This document shows positions 51,434 to 60,045 of a DNA stretch of 64,000 nucleotides, piece by piece; the stretch's first letter is position 1; every line of letters starts with the position of its first letter. Below the pieces are notes generated by a model. It did no database searches and was not told the DNA's origin. It saw nothing but the letters and a program-made list of their open reading frames with translations. Source of the DNA: Chitinophaga sancti. Lineage in GTDB: Bacteria > Bacteroidota > Bacteroidia > Chitinophagales > Chitinophagaceae. The DNA lies in assembly GCF_034087045.1 (NCBI RefSeq), contig NZ_CP139247.1, positions 1,612,001-1,676,000 on the forward strand, written 5' to 3'. Position numbers and translations under genes: made by a program.

Positions 51434-52096
51434 CTATTGTTTTGCGACGAGTTTAAACTGGATATTCACCTGCGAATTAATCAACTTATCCTGCATGGAC
51501 TGATCTGATCTATAAGTCATGCCCCACAGTGTTCTGTCAATATTAAAATTCGCTTCCGCCCTGATCACACCTTTTTCTCTTGTAATAAAGGCGGGAAATG
51601 AAATGTTCTTTGTTGAATCCTTGATTGTCAGATTTCCCTGCACCGTATAGTTCGCATCTTTCATCAATACCTCTTTCCCTACAGAAGGTTTAAAATTGCT
51701 CACACCTGTAATCTCAAAAATTGCCACCGGGTATTTCTCAATATCAAAGAACATAGGTCCTTTCAGCTCTGCTTCCAGCTTATGTTGCAGCATGGAATCA
51801 GTAGGTGCCAGATCTTTATCTTCCAGTGTACTCATATTGATCTTAATACTACCACCGGTAACCAGTGTATCCTGCACGTACAATTTGCTTTCCAGCAGTC
51901 TGAAAATGCCGGTATGTTTACCCGTAGGCTTTGTACCGATGAATTGTACCACACTTACTGTAGTATCTACATGATATGACCTCCCTTCTCCTTCCTTTAC
52001 GGACTGGGCATCTTGTATCGTTGCTTTGTCGGCCTTTGGCGCCTGCTCACAGGCTGCCATGAACGTTAGCAAAATGATTGGAACTATATATTTCAT
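51434..52096 (-). CDS. YceI-family lipoprotein
   Basis: 220 residues with lipobox FMAACEQ at about 13-19. The YceI lipocalin-like barrel starts at YHVDTTVSVVQFIGTKPTGKHTG (core: VVQFIGTKPTGKHTG). GPMFFDIEKYPVAIFEITGV and ANFNIDRTLWGMTYRSD follow, both family marks. YceI proteins bind isoprenoid-like lipids in a beta-barrel and are often periplasmic; as a lipoprotein this one should be membrane-tethered. It is preceded on the same strand by paaN with 19 bases between, so the two may be co-transcribed. Confidence 0.88.
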   Translation of the reverse strand: MKYIVPIILLTFMAACEQAPKADKATIQDAQSVKEGEGRSYHVDTTVSVVQFIGTKPTGKHTGIFRLLESKLYVQDTLVTGGSIKINMSTLEDKDLAPTDSMLQHKLEAELKGPMFFDIEKYPVAIFEITGVSNFKPSVGKEVLMKDANYTVQGNLTIKDSTKNISFPAFITREKGVIRAEANFNIDRTLWGMTYRSDQSMQDKLINSQVNIQFKLVAKQ

Positions 52097-52115
52097 AAAC
52101 TACATTATTCTCATC

Positions 52116-53774
52116 TCAGCTGCCAGCTATTTCCCGGTTGCCCACCCAGACAAAGCGTCTGAGAATAAATTCCGGGTTAGTAAAGCTTGCATTTCCGGCA
52201 GGGTTGCCGCCGGTCACATGAAAATCAGAGAAAGCTGCATGTTGGTTCACCCAGATAAAGCCGGTTAAATTGAAAGAAACCGGGGTGAATACGCTGTTCA
52301 TCGCTTCCGTGATCTTTTCCTTTGTGTCCGGGTTTATGGCATATGCTGCACAGGTAATCGCCCCATGTTGTTCTGCCATCTGACGGGCCAGTTGAATAGA
52401 CTCGTCCGTATCTTTTGTTTTTACTAATAACAAAACCGGGCCAAATAATTCCTGCTCAAAAATGTGTTTGTCAGTACTTTCCACCTGCAGGATGGCAGGT
52501 GTAAAGCCCCTGGCGTGTGCAAACTCCTCGTTTACCAGTGGCTGGCCTTCCAGTACTACCTTCGCACCCAGTTTACCGGCGTTGTGTGCCCGCTGCAGGG
52601 TTGTATCGTTCTGTAATGCACCCAGGGTACCGGCGCCCATTTTAGGATTGCTGACAAGGGCGGTCACCGCATTTTTGAATTTCTCTACTACGTCATCAAA
52701 AGAAAGTGTGCCGTTAGGGGTTTGTACGCCTCCCGCAGGTATGAAGAAGTTCTGTGGCGCGGTACACATCTGCCCGGAGTACAGGGAGACGGAGAATGCC
52801 AGATTCTGCATCACCGCGTCTATATCAGCTACGCTATCCAGGATTACAGAGTTGACGCCTGCTTTTTCAGTAAAAACAGTTTTACCGGACAGGGATTCTA
52901 CATAGTTCCCAAACTGGCTGCCCCCTGTATAATCAATCAGTTTAATACCAGGATGTTCACACAAAGTTTTAGTGATCGGCGCTGCGGTGGTATCGGTGGC
53001 CAGTTGGCACAGGTTAGGGCTAAAGCCTTTCTCCTGCAACACCTGTTGGATAGCACTTATCGCAATCGCGATAGGCAGAATGGCCCTGGGGTGAGGTTTC
53101 ACGATCACAGGGTTACCTGTTACCAGGTCTGCATATATTCCAGGTAGCGAATTCCATACCGGGAATGTAGAGCAACCGATTACAAGCCCCGGCCCTTTGG
53201 GCATAGCCCTGAAATTCTTTTTGAGTTGGAGGGCGAATTTCCCCATAGGTTTTTCCCACAACTGTTCGGCAGGGTAGCGGTTCAGTTCATGGTAGCCCAT
53301 GGCAATTGCTTCCAGTGCGCGGTCATTTGCATGTGGTCCGGATGCCTGAAAGCTCATCATAAAGCTCTGCCCGGTGGTATGCTGGGTGGCGTAGGCGATG
53401 TCAAAAAAATACGTCTGTATACGCTCCAGGGTTTCTACCAGGATATCGGCCCGGATGTCAACAGTTGTATTGCGCCATTGGGGAGCCGCGGCAACAGCTT
53501 TTTCTACAAGATCGTCCGCAGTGAAGAGGGGATAGGTAATACCAAGTGGTTCCATGGTATATGGAGATACTTCCTCACCTGCCCATCCGGATTCACCGGT
53601 TTGTAAAAGTTGTGAAAAAGGGGTGTTGAGTTGTGCCTTGTACCTGTTGTGACCTTCTTCGGGGGCTTGCTCGCCATAAGCTTTGGGGTGCTCAGGATAT
53701 TGCGAGTAGAATGCACGCTCGTGATTAGCCTTCACGGCTTTGTCAATCGTGTTTTGGTGTTTGATGGTAAGCAT
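52116..53774 (-). CDS. paaN: PaaN-like aldehyde dehydrogenase (phenylacetate degradation)
   Basis: About 552 residues from MLTIKHQNTIDKAVK; the longer frame runs through a strong hairpin at 53805-53832 and is rejected. The start region HERAFYSQYPEHPKAYGE and the middle KGPGLVIGCSTFPVWNSLPG fit the PaaN branch of the aldehyde dehydrogenase superfamily. The catalytic Cys lies in LYSGQMCTAPQNFF and the general base Glu in VFTEKAGVNS. PaaN oxidises the aldehyde formed on ring opening of phenylacetyl-CoA, where PaaZ is absent. No other paa gene is in the window, so here it is an orphan or the remaining genes are elsewhere. Confidence 0.85.
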   Translation of the reverse strand: MLTIKHQNTIDKAVKANHERAFYSQYPEHPKAYGEQAPEEGHNRYKAQLNTPFSQLLQTGESGWAGEEVSPYTMEPLGITYPLFTADDLVEKAVAAAPQWRNTTVDIRADILVETLERIQTYFFDIAYATQHTTGQSFMMSFQASGPHANDRALEAIAMGYHELNRYPAEQLWEKPMGKFALQLKKNFRAMPKGPGLVIGCSTFPVWNSLPGIYADLVTGNPVIVKPHPRAILPIAIAISAIQQVLQEKGFSPNLCQLATDTTAAPITKTLCEHPGIKLIDYTGGSQFGNYVESLSGKTVFTEKAGVNSVILDSVADIDAVMQNLAFSVSLYSGQMCTAPQNFFIPAGGVQTPNGTLSFDDVVEKFKNAVTALVSNPKMGAGTLGALQNDTTLQRAHNAGKLGAKVVLEGQPLVNEEFAHARGFTPAILQVESTDKHIFEQELFGPVLLLVKTKDTDESIQLARQMAEQHGAITCAAYAINPDTKEKITEAMNSVFTPVSFNLTGFIWVNQHAAFSDFHVTGGNPAGNASFTNPEFILRRFVWVGNREIAGS

Positions 53775-53804
53775 ATGTGGAATTTGAATAATTAGCTTTT
53801 CATG

Positions 53805-53832
53805 CCGGGGCTTGTGCCCACACAAGCCCCGG
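53805..53832 (-). terminator. Strong GC-rich hairpin between the TPR gene and paaN
   Basis: ccggggcttgtg / cacaagccccgg, a perfect 12-bp stem with a four-base loop. On the minus strand it follows the TPR gene and precedes the paaN start. There is no T-run, so it may be a terminator or a leader structure. Confidence 0.55.
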
Positions 53833-53858
53833 TTGATCTCTTTACCATCCTTCAGTCA

Positions 53859-54932
53859 TCATCTTGCCAATGAGAAACGGTTATCGTTATAGTACTCATC
53901 AGCCCTCACCTTCAGGGGATGGCTGCGCTGGTATTGTAAAAACGCGTCGTATTCAGCTTTATGCATATTTGTCCAGGCTTTGAAAGCAGATTGGTTGCTC
54001 ACGGGACCAAAGATCCACTGGGTGTAAGCGTCGAATAAACCTTCTTTCAGCAGGCTGCGCTGGTAGTCAAATAATGCGTAGGGGAACTTTACACCTGAGA
54101 AATTGAACCAGTCCAGCAGGAAACGGGTCCTTACCATCACCAGGGTCTCAGGGTCAATACCTGTCATGACTACGGATGTCTGTTTGCCCATAGAGGCTTT
54201 ATAGCTGTCAGCAAATTCGGAGGCTGAGTGCTTTTTGCTCTTCCGCTCATTTTCCATATCCTCGAGGGCCTGGGTCATGAGGGATGGATCGTTGTATAAT
54301 TTTTTATACGCATCTATCAGCATGGTACGTACCTCAGCTGTGCGGTCTGTATAGCTCTCCAGGTTGATAAAGATCTCACCGTAAATGATGATCCAGGAAG
54401 GATCTTTTACGTAAGAATACGCCCTGCAGGCATTGTAGTAGTTGCCGGGGAAAGTAGGATCTTTTTCAATCCCTTTCAGCCAGTTGGCCATACCACCTTC
54501 ATATACTTTCAGGAACATCAGCAGTTGTCCGTTGTCATTATATAGTTCTCCGCTTTCAGGGAAGCGCTTCAGTCCTTTTTCGTACAATTTCTGGGCTGTT
54601 TTCCATTCCTGGTTTGCCTGGTAAATATTACCGGCTATCTGGTAGAGTTGTGGATCAGCGTCCTTTTTACTCAGCAGTGGTTCGATGGTGCTTTTGGCTT
54701 TGCTCATATTGCCCTGAAGGAAATAGGCAAATCCCAGTTGCTTTTTATATTGGGTATTGTCAGGGTCCATGGTAATGGCCTGGTTCAGTACCAATATGGC
54801 ATTGGAATAATCTCCGCTGCGGAGGAAGCCGGTGGCGGTGTTAAATAATTCGTTGGCATCCTGTGCGAAAACCGGTAAGGTCGCGAAAAAGAAGCCAATA
54901 CATATAGCTATTTTCAATAAAGAAGCCCTCAT
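53859..54932 (-). CDS. Exported tetratricopeptide repeat protein
   Basis: About 357 residues from MRASLLKIAICIGFF, with a signal peptide ending LPVFAQ. TPR units begin at ANELFNTATGFLRSGDYSNA and AITMDPDNTQYKKQLGFAYF, and continue to IYQANQEWKTAQKLYEKGLK and SGELYNDNGQLLMFLKVYEG. The C-terminal third (TGIDPETLVMVRTRFLLDWF) is not TPR-like. TPR proteins of this type sit in the periplasm and bind partners; this one has no catalytic motif. It is 57 bases downstream of the DUF1015 gene on the same strand, without a visible terminator between. Confidence 0.78.
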   Translation of the reverse strand: MRASLLKIAICIGFFFATLPVFAQDANELFNTATGFLRSGDYSNAILVLNQAITMDPDNTQYKKQLGFAYFLQGNMSKAKSTIEPLLSKKDADPQLYQIAGNIYQANQEWKTAQKLYEKGLKRFPESGELYNDNGQLLMFLKVYEGGMANWLKGIEKDPTFPGNYYNACRAYSYVKDPSWIIIYGEIFINLESYTDRTAEVRTMLIDAYKKLYNDPSLMTQALEDMENERKSKKHSASEFADSYKASMGKQTSVVMTGIDPETLVMVRTRFLLDWFNFSGVKFPYALFDYQRSLLKEGLFDAYTQWIFGPVSNQSAFKAWTNMHKAEYDAFLQYQRSHPLKVRADEYYNDNRFSLAR

Positions 54933-54989
54933 GTACATCCTTGATCTTTCGTTTGGTGTAAAAATAGGTAAAAAATATGCCAAACCTGC

Positions 54990-56231
54990 TTATAGCACAT
55001 GGGATACGAGTCCGTCTCTTAATTTGGGTTCGAACCAGGTACTTTTAGGAGGCATTACATTACCACTATCTGCAATGTCAAATAATTGTTGAATGGTGAC
55101 CGGGTACAGCGCAAAAGCAACTTTGTATTCTCCGCTATCTACGCGTTTCACCAGTTCCTGTAATCCCCGGATGCCGCCTACGAAGTCGATACGTTTGTCA
55201 GTGCGTTGGTCTTTTATACCGAGCAGTTTATCCAGCAAGTTGTTGGAGAGGATGGTGACATCCAGTATTCCAATGGGATCATAGCTAAAGGTGCCTTCCT
55301 GTGCGACCAGGCGATACCAGCTGCCATCCAGGTACATACTGAATTCATGGAGCATAGAAGGGGCTTGTGGCAGGTGACCGATGGGTTCTACTACAAAGTC
55401 GTATTCCAGTTTGGAGAGCAGATCTTCTTTGCTCAGGCCGTTCAGGTCTTTGACGACTCTGTTGTAATCAAGGATCACCAGTTGGCTGGCGGGGAAGATG
55501 GTGGTCAGGAAATAATTGGCCGGATCATCGAGGCCAATGCGTTGTTGTTCTTCCAATTCCTTTTGTACCAGGGATGCGGATGCGGCACGATGATGCCCAT
55601 CTGCGATGTATGTATGTGGTACTTTGGTTTCGAAGAGCGCAGTGATCTCGTCGTTGGTGGCTTTGTCATCCACCACCCAGAGGGTGTGTTGAATGCCGTC
55701 GGCAGCTGTGAAGTCGTACGCAGGAGCATGATGCGCTGTCCATTGATCAATGAGTGAATTGATGGCAGGAACATCATTGTAGGCAAGGAATACATTGCCT
55801 GTTTGTGCGTTGGTAGTTTTGATATTGTTGATCCTGTCCTTCTCTTTGTCAGGACGGGTGAATTCGTGTTTTTTGATAATCCCGCTATTGTAATCGGAGA
55901 TAGACGAGATACAGACAAGACCTGTCTGACTGCGGCCATTCATGATCAGGCGGTAGATGTAATAGGCGGGGGCGTCGTCCTGGAAGAGGGTGCCATCTTT
56001 GATAAAGCGTTGCAGGTTTTCTGCAGCTTTATCATATACAGACTGGCTATATACGTCGGTGCCATCTGGCAAGTCGATTTCTGATTTTGAAACGTGGTAA
56101 AAAGAGTAGGGGTTGCCGGCGGCTTCTAACTTAGCTTCTGGAGCGCTTAACACATCGTATGGTCTGGCTGCAACTTTTTCAGCCAGTGCGGGTGTGGGTC
56201 TTAATCCTTTGAACGGTCTGATGATTGCCAT
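54990..56231 (-). CDS. DUF1015 family protein
   Basis: 413 residues. The opening IIRPFKGLRPTPALAEKVAA and ARPYDVLSAPEAKLEAAGNP are the DUF1015 signature, and HTYIADGHHRAASASLVQKE in the middle is the conserved His-rich motif. In Bacteroidota this gene is commonly next to serC and serA, and a role in serine metabolism (a kinase-like function on serine) has been shown for some archaeal relatives. Here it lies just downstream of serC with a terminator between, and serA is missing. It has no signal peptide and should be cytoplasmic. Confidence 0.88.
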   Translation of the reverse strand: MAIIRPFKGLRPTPALAEKVAARPYDVLSAPEAKLEAAGNPYSFYHVSKSEIDLPDGTDVYSQSVYDKAAENLQRFIKDGTLFQDDAPAYYIYRLIMNGRSQTGLVCISSISDYNSGIIKKHEFTRPDKEKDRINNIKTTNAQTGNVFLAYNDVPAINSLIDQWTAHHAPAYDFTAADGIQHTLWVVDDKATNDEITALFETKVPHTYIADGHHRAASASLVQKELEEQQRIGLDDPANYFLTTIFPASQLVILDYNRVVKDLNGLSKEDLLSKLEYDFVVEPIGHLPQAPSMLHEFSMYLDGSWYRLVAQEGTFSYDPIGILDVTILSNNLLDKLLGIKDQRTDKRIDFVGGIRGLQELVKRVDSGEYKVAFALYPVTIQQLFDIADSGNVMPPKSTWFEPKLRDGLVSHVL

Positions 56232-56345
56232 ATTGAAAGGTAATTGTTAGTCAGGTAAATGTAACTGCAAATAGGCAGATGAGCAAATACAAGGCCACAA
56301 TGGTGTTTGCATGAAAAATGCCCACTTCAGGCGTTGACCTGAAAG

Positions 56346-56379
56346 CAAAAAGCTCCCACCGCAGGTGAGAGCTTTTTGC
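56346..56379 (-). terminator. Terminator after serC
   Basis: aaaagctc-cacc / ggtg-gagctttt with one mismatch, then T-rich on the minus strand. Confidence 0.75.
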
Positions 56380-56396
56380 TTTTATAGTAAGTAAGA

Positions 56397-57467
56397 TTAC
56401 GCTTTCTTCAGGCTAAAATATTTCATCGCCTCTACCAGCACTTCCACACTTTCATATGGCAATGCATTGTAAAGAGAAGCACGGAAACCACCTACACTGC
56501 GGTGACCTTTGATACCTACGATGTCTTCCTTCTTTGTAAATTTCAGGAACTCATCTTCCAGTTCAGGTTTATCCATGATAAAGCAAACGTTCATGCGGCT
56601 ACGGTCTTCCTTCGCCACAGTACCACGGAATAACGGGTTGTGATCGATTTCATCATACAGAAACGCTGCTTTCTTCTCATTTAATTTTTCAATTCCTGCA
56701 GCACCGCCCTGGTCTCTCAACCAGCGTAGTGTGAGCATGGAAATGTAAATTGAAAATACGGGAGGGGTGTTCAACATTGATCCATTCTCAATGTGATTAC
56801 GATAATCCAATATCGTTGGAAGCTTGCGGGTTACCTTACCAAGAATACTCTTGCGCACAGCTACCATAGTTACGCCAGCGGCGCCCATGTTTTTCTGTAC
56901 ACCGGCATAGATGAGGGAGAACTTATTGAAGTCCATTTGTCTGCTCAGGATATCACTGCTCATGTCGCCAATCAGAGGCACTTCTGTCTCTGGAATGTGC
57001 TGCCATTGCGTACCATAGATGGTATTGTTGGTTGTGATATGCAGGTAAGTTGATTTTGGGGAAACATTAAATTGTTTGGGAATGTAAGTGTAGTTACTTT
57101 CTTTTGAACTACCAGCTACGTCTACGAAACCAAACTGCTTTGCTTCTTTAATCGCCTTATTGCTCCATACTCCGGTATCTATGTAAGATGCCGTTCCATC
57201 GTTTTCAAGTAAGTTCATCGGAACCTGCAGGAATTGCTGCGTAGCACCACCATGAAGGTAGAGTACTTCGAAGTCGTCTTCCAGTTGCATCAGTTCGCGT
57301 ACGAGATTACGTGCCTCATCAATTACAGCCTGAAACAGTGGAGTCCTGTGCCCTATTTCCAATATGGACATTCCTGACCCCTCAAAGTCAATCAAAGCTT
57401 TACTAGCCTTGTACAGAACCTCATTTGGTAATACGGAAGGTCCCGCGTTAAAATTGTGCACCTTCAT
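56397..57467 (-). CDS. serC: Phosphoserine aminotransferase SerC
   Basis: About 356 residues from MKVHNFNAGPSVLPNEVL; the apparent 13-codon extension is part of the leader. VLYLHGGATQQFLQVPMNLL, SYIDTGVWSNKAIKEA and LIYAGVQKNMGAAGVTMVAV are standard SerC motifs, the last holding the PLP-binding Lys (QKN). Near the C-terminus KGHRSVGGFRASLYNALP closes the active site. The enzyme makes 3-phosphoserine from 3-phosphohydroxypyruvate with glutamate as donor. It also acts in pyridoxal phosphate synthesis in some bacteria. A -7 element lies at 57610-57617. Confidence 0.95.
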   Translation of the reverse strand: MKVHNFNAGPSVLPNEVLYKASKALIDFEGSGMSILEIGHRTPLFQAVIDEARNLVRELMQLEDDFEVLYLHGGATQQFLQVPMNLLENDGTASYIDTGVWSNKAIKEAKQFGFVDVAGSSKESNYTYIPKQFNVSPKSTYLHITTNNTIYGTQWQHIPETEVPLIGDMSSDILSRQMDFNKFSLIYAGVQKNMGAAGVTMVAVRKSILGKVTRKLPTILDYRNHIENGSMLNTPPVFSIYISMLTLRWLRDQGGAAGIEKLNEKKAAFLYDEIDHNPLFRGTVAKEDRSRMNVCFIMDKPELEDEFLKFTKKEDIVGIKGHRSVGGFRASLYNALPYESVEVLVEAMKYFSLKKA

Positions 57468-57609
57468 AGGTCGATCTAAATTAAATAAATTGTTAGCTTG
57501 TTCCACTTTGCTTCTTGGTTTTGTCAGAGGAATGGATTAAAAAATAGATAATGGCATTTCAAATCAGATGCTGATGTTGTGTAGGATAAGGCTAAAAAGA
57601 TAGTATTAA

Positions 57610-57617
57610 CAAAGATA
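57610..57617 (-). promoter_or_regulatory. -7 promoter element for serC
   Basis: On the minus strand TATCTTTG fits TAnnTTTG, about 140 bases before the serC start. This predicts a leader of roughly 135 bases, long for this window. Confidence 0.45.
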
Positions 57618-57697
57618 ATTTATATTTTTTTAAAATCGAAATTAATTGAAAAGCCCTTGGGTACTCAGTTTTCTTTTTTGCACAAAGCGTATGCCAG

Positions 57698-58642
57698 CTA
57701 TTCCTCCACACGACCGATCATTTTGCCTGTATCTGGCAGGGGCGTATATTCTTTCAGTTTTTTGTTAATATTATTGAGTGGTGGCTGGCCAGCATCGACC
57801 CAGGCAGTATACCAGCAACTGGCCACCGCATGAATGGCTGCCCGCATACGCCTTTCTACCATATTGCCCAGCAATTGCTGATACGCTTTCGTATAGGAAG
57901 TAGCGTAAGTACGTACCAGTTTTCCTTTCCTGTTTTCATAAGCATATTTTGTGTCTGGCGGTGTACGTTGACTCAGGGTTTTTTCCTGTTTTAATACAGT
58001 GTCTGCAGCGCTGGCACTACTACTCACTACCTGCCATATAAAGGTTGGTACATCACGGATATAAACGGCCTTTCCACACCAGTAGTTGAAACTGCCATCC
58101 GCCAGCAGTTCGGGGATGCGGGATTCCCATAAACCATGAATACCTTCCTGCCCGGTGAACTGACCGTTGTGATTAGAACAGGCATGCAGGGGCACATGTG
58201 CATCTGCCACATAATGGCCCAGGTCAGCGCTGAGCCGGAGTATTTTGTCAGGGTCTTTTTCCTGGAAGGCTTTGGATAGGCGTGCCATCATGAGCGGAAT
58301 GTACCAGGGTACAATCCCATATTGTAGCAGGCTATCTTCCCCAAACTGTAGCAGGGCGGCCTGCCAGCTACGGGGTATCCAATCGTAAGGTGGTGGGCCA
58401 TAATGATCAATATCTATGTAATGGCGGGGGCCTTCGGCAGCTACGATATATCTTCTTTTATCAGCATCTGTAGCATGCGCTTTCAGGTAGGCCTGCTGCG
58501 GCTTGTAGAGTGCGAGCATGGCGGGTGGCAGAGAGAATACCGCCAGCTCATTGATACGCTGATGGGCAAAGAACCCCCAGCCCACAGAAGTGAATGGGAG
58601 GAGGATGCAAACAACAATGGAAAACAGTCTTTTAAAAAACAT
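57698..58642 (-). CDS. S1/P1-nuclease or zinc phospholipase C-like protein
   Basis: 314 residues with a signal peptide whose cleavage leaves an N-terminal Trp: VGWGFFAHQRINELAVF. In this family the Trp amino group and the following His bind zinc. HYIDIDHYGPPPYDW near residue 75 and LGHYVADAHVPLHACSNHNG, then GIHGLWESRIPE, hold the remaining His and Asp ligands of the tri-zinc site. The enzyme acts outside the inner membrane on nucleic acid or phospholipid; which one is not decided. It is two bases after the DUF502 gene on the same strand. Confidence 0.82.
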   Translation of the reverse strand: MFFKRLFSIVVCILLPFTSVGWGFFAHQRINELAVFSLPPAMLALYKPQQAYLKAHATDADKRRYIVAAEGPRHYIDIDHYGPPPYDWIPRSWQAALLQFGEDSLLQYGIVPWYIPLMMARLSKAFQEKDPDKILRLSADLGHYVADAHVPLHACSNHNGQFTGQEGIHGLWESRIPELLADGSFNYWCGKAVYIRDVPTFIWQVVSSSASAADTVLKQEKTLSQRTPPDTKYAYENRKGKLVRTYATSYTKAYQQLLGNMVERRMRAAIHAVASCWYTAWVDAGQPPLNNINKKLKEYTPLPDTGKMIGRVEE

Positions 58643-58644
58643 GA

Positions 58645-59268
58645 TTATTTATGGTGGTGTTCCAGGGAGGTCACCCCACCACTCACGGCAAACTTCATCG
58701 CTTCCCCTGCAGAAATATTCGTAAGGGGTTTTACCTTTTTAGCAGGCACCATGAATACTTTACCCGTGATGGCGTAAGCATGTGGCACGTAAACCGCCAT
58801 GTAGCCTTCCAGGCCCAGGATGGTTACGTCCGGCTGGGTGATGAAGCCCATTTCCCATACGTCCACACCATAGATCTGGACAAGTACAGGATGATCGAAC
58901 TTCTTCTTTTCCCCTACAAAGGCGTCGAAAACGTCTTTGACAGATGAGTAAATATATTTGATGAAAGGTGTCTTTTCCAGGATGCCGTCAAATAGGGCGA
59001 AGATCCTTCCCAGAATAAAGGAAGAACTCAGGTAACCTACTGTCACAACCAGGAGTAATACCAGCGCAAAACCCACCCCCTTGAACCGGAGGTAGCTAAA
59101 AGGAGCCTCCTGAGAGATAAGATCCTTCGGGAAGATGTTGTCGATGGTTACAAACAGGTAATACAAAGTAAAGGCGGTCACACCGATAGGTGCCAGGATC
59201 AGCAGACCCTGGAAGAAATACCTTAATATCTTCGATGCCAGAACTTTAAGACGGATTCTTGGAGACAT
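58645..59268 (-). CDS. DUF502 family membrane protein
   Basis: About 207 residues from MSPRIRLKVLASKILRYF. FFQGLLILAPIGVTAFTLYY forms the first membrane segment and VGFALVLLLVVTVGYLSSSF the second. The conserved GILEKTPFIKYIYSSVKDVF and VFMVPAKKVKPLTNISAGEA are the DUF502 marks. The family is widespread and of unknown function, with a likely C-terminal cytoplasmic or periplasmic beta domain. The start at 59268 is supported by a -7 element about 22 bases upstream. Confidence 0.85.
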   Translation of the reverse strand: MSPRIRLKVLASKILRYFFQGLLILAPIGVTAFTLYYLFVTIDNIFPKDLISQEAPFSYLRFKGVGFALVLLLVVTVGYLSSSFILGRIFALFDGILEKTPFIKYIYSSVKDVFDAFVGEKKKFDHPVLVQIYGVDVWEMGFITQPDVTILGLEGYMAVYVPHAYAITGKVFMVPAKKVKPLTNISAGEAMKFAVSGGVTSLEHHHK

Positions 59269-59289
59269 AATAGTTGTTGTAAACTGGGG

Positions 59290-59297
59290 CAAAGGTA
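59290..59297 (-). promoter_or_regulatory. -7 promoter element for the DUF502 gene
   Basis: TACCTTTG on the minus strand fits TAnnTTTG, with a leader of about 18 bases to the ATG at 59268. Confidence 0.5.
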
Positions 59298-59358
59298 CTA
59301 TATAAAGGGGCAATGTGTTTTTTAACTTCAACTTATCTACATTAAATAAAATCCTTCT

Positions 59359-59404
59359 GGAAACTTTAAAAGTTTAAAAAGTTTCCATAGTTTTAGGTTA
59401 ACCT
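59359..59404. promoter_or_regulatory. Two dyads upstream of the TetR gene: probable operator
   Basis: ggaaacttt / aaagtttcc (59359-59367 and 59378-59386) is followed by the perfect palindrome aggttaacct (59395-59404), 27 bases before the TetR start. TetR-family repressors bind dyads of this size in their own promoters. Confidence 0.55.
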
Positions 59405-59430
59405 AATTCTGGCTCCAAATACACTATCCA

Positions 59431-60039
59431 ATGGAAATACAATCACGTATTCTGGATACCGCCTTCAATCTGTTCAGCCAATTCGGCACCAGATCTATTA
59501 CTATGGATGACATTGCCCAGAAAATGGGTGTCTCCAAAAAGACCCTTTACGCCCATTTCGCCGACAAAGACGAATTGGTCACCCATGCGATTACGCGCTT
59601 CCTCCACGCGGTAGACGCCGACTGCAAAGCAAACCAAATCCAGGCCGTCAATGCAATAGATGAGCTATTCCTCGTCATGGAAATGCTGGACAAACAGTTC
59701 AGGAACATGAAGCCATTTGTCCTCCTCGACCTGCAAAGATATCACTCCACCGCCTACCAGGCCTTCCTCTCTTACAGAGATACCAGCATGCAAAGCATCA
59801 TCCGCGAAAACCTGCAGAGGGGTATCCGGGAAGGGCTCTATCGCGCTGACCTGGATGTGGATGTACTCACCAGGTATCGCCTGGCTACTGCCATGCTCTG
59901 TTTTCAACCAGATGTATTCGCACCCGGGTTGTACGAAATGAGTAAAGTACAACGCATTTTATTGGAACATTTTCTCTATGGACTTGTTTCCAGTAAGGGA
60001 TTTCAAAGGATTGAAGCCTATAAACCACAACTATCGTAA
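59431..60039 (+). CDS. TetR-family repressor of the RND efflux operon
   Basis: 202 residues. The N-terminal helix-turn-helix runs ILDTAFNLFSQFGTRSITMD, then DIAQKMGVSKKTLYAHFADK, standard TetR. The rest is the helical ligand-binding domain with no recognised subgroup. It is followed six bases later by tolC, a fusion protein and an RND pump, so it most likely controls that operon and its own promoter through the dyads at 59359-59404. The inducer cannot be inferred. Confidence 0.9.
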   Translation: MEIQSRILDTAFNLFSQFGTRSITMDDIAQKMGVSKKTLYAHFADKDELVTHAITRFLHAVDADCKANQIQAVNAIDELFLVMEMLDKQFRNMKPFVLLDLQRYHSTAYQAFLSYRDTSMQSIIRENLQRGIREGLYRADLDVDVLTRYRLATAMLCFQPDVFAPGLYEMSKVQRILLEHFLYGLVSSKGFQRIEAYKPQLS

Positions 60040-60045
60040 AACCAA

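Noticed and set aside
55206..55757. A 183-codon plus-strand frame opposite DUF1015
   Set aside because: It is a shadow of a conserved minus-strand gene with clear family motifs.
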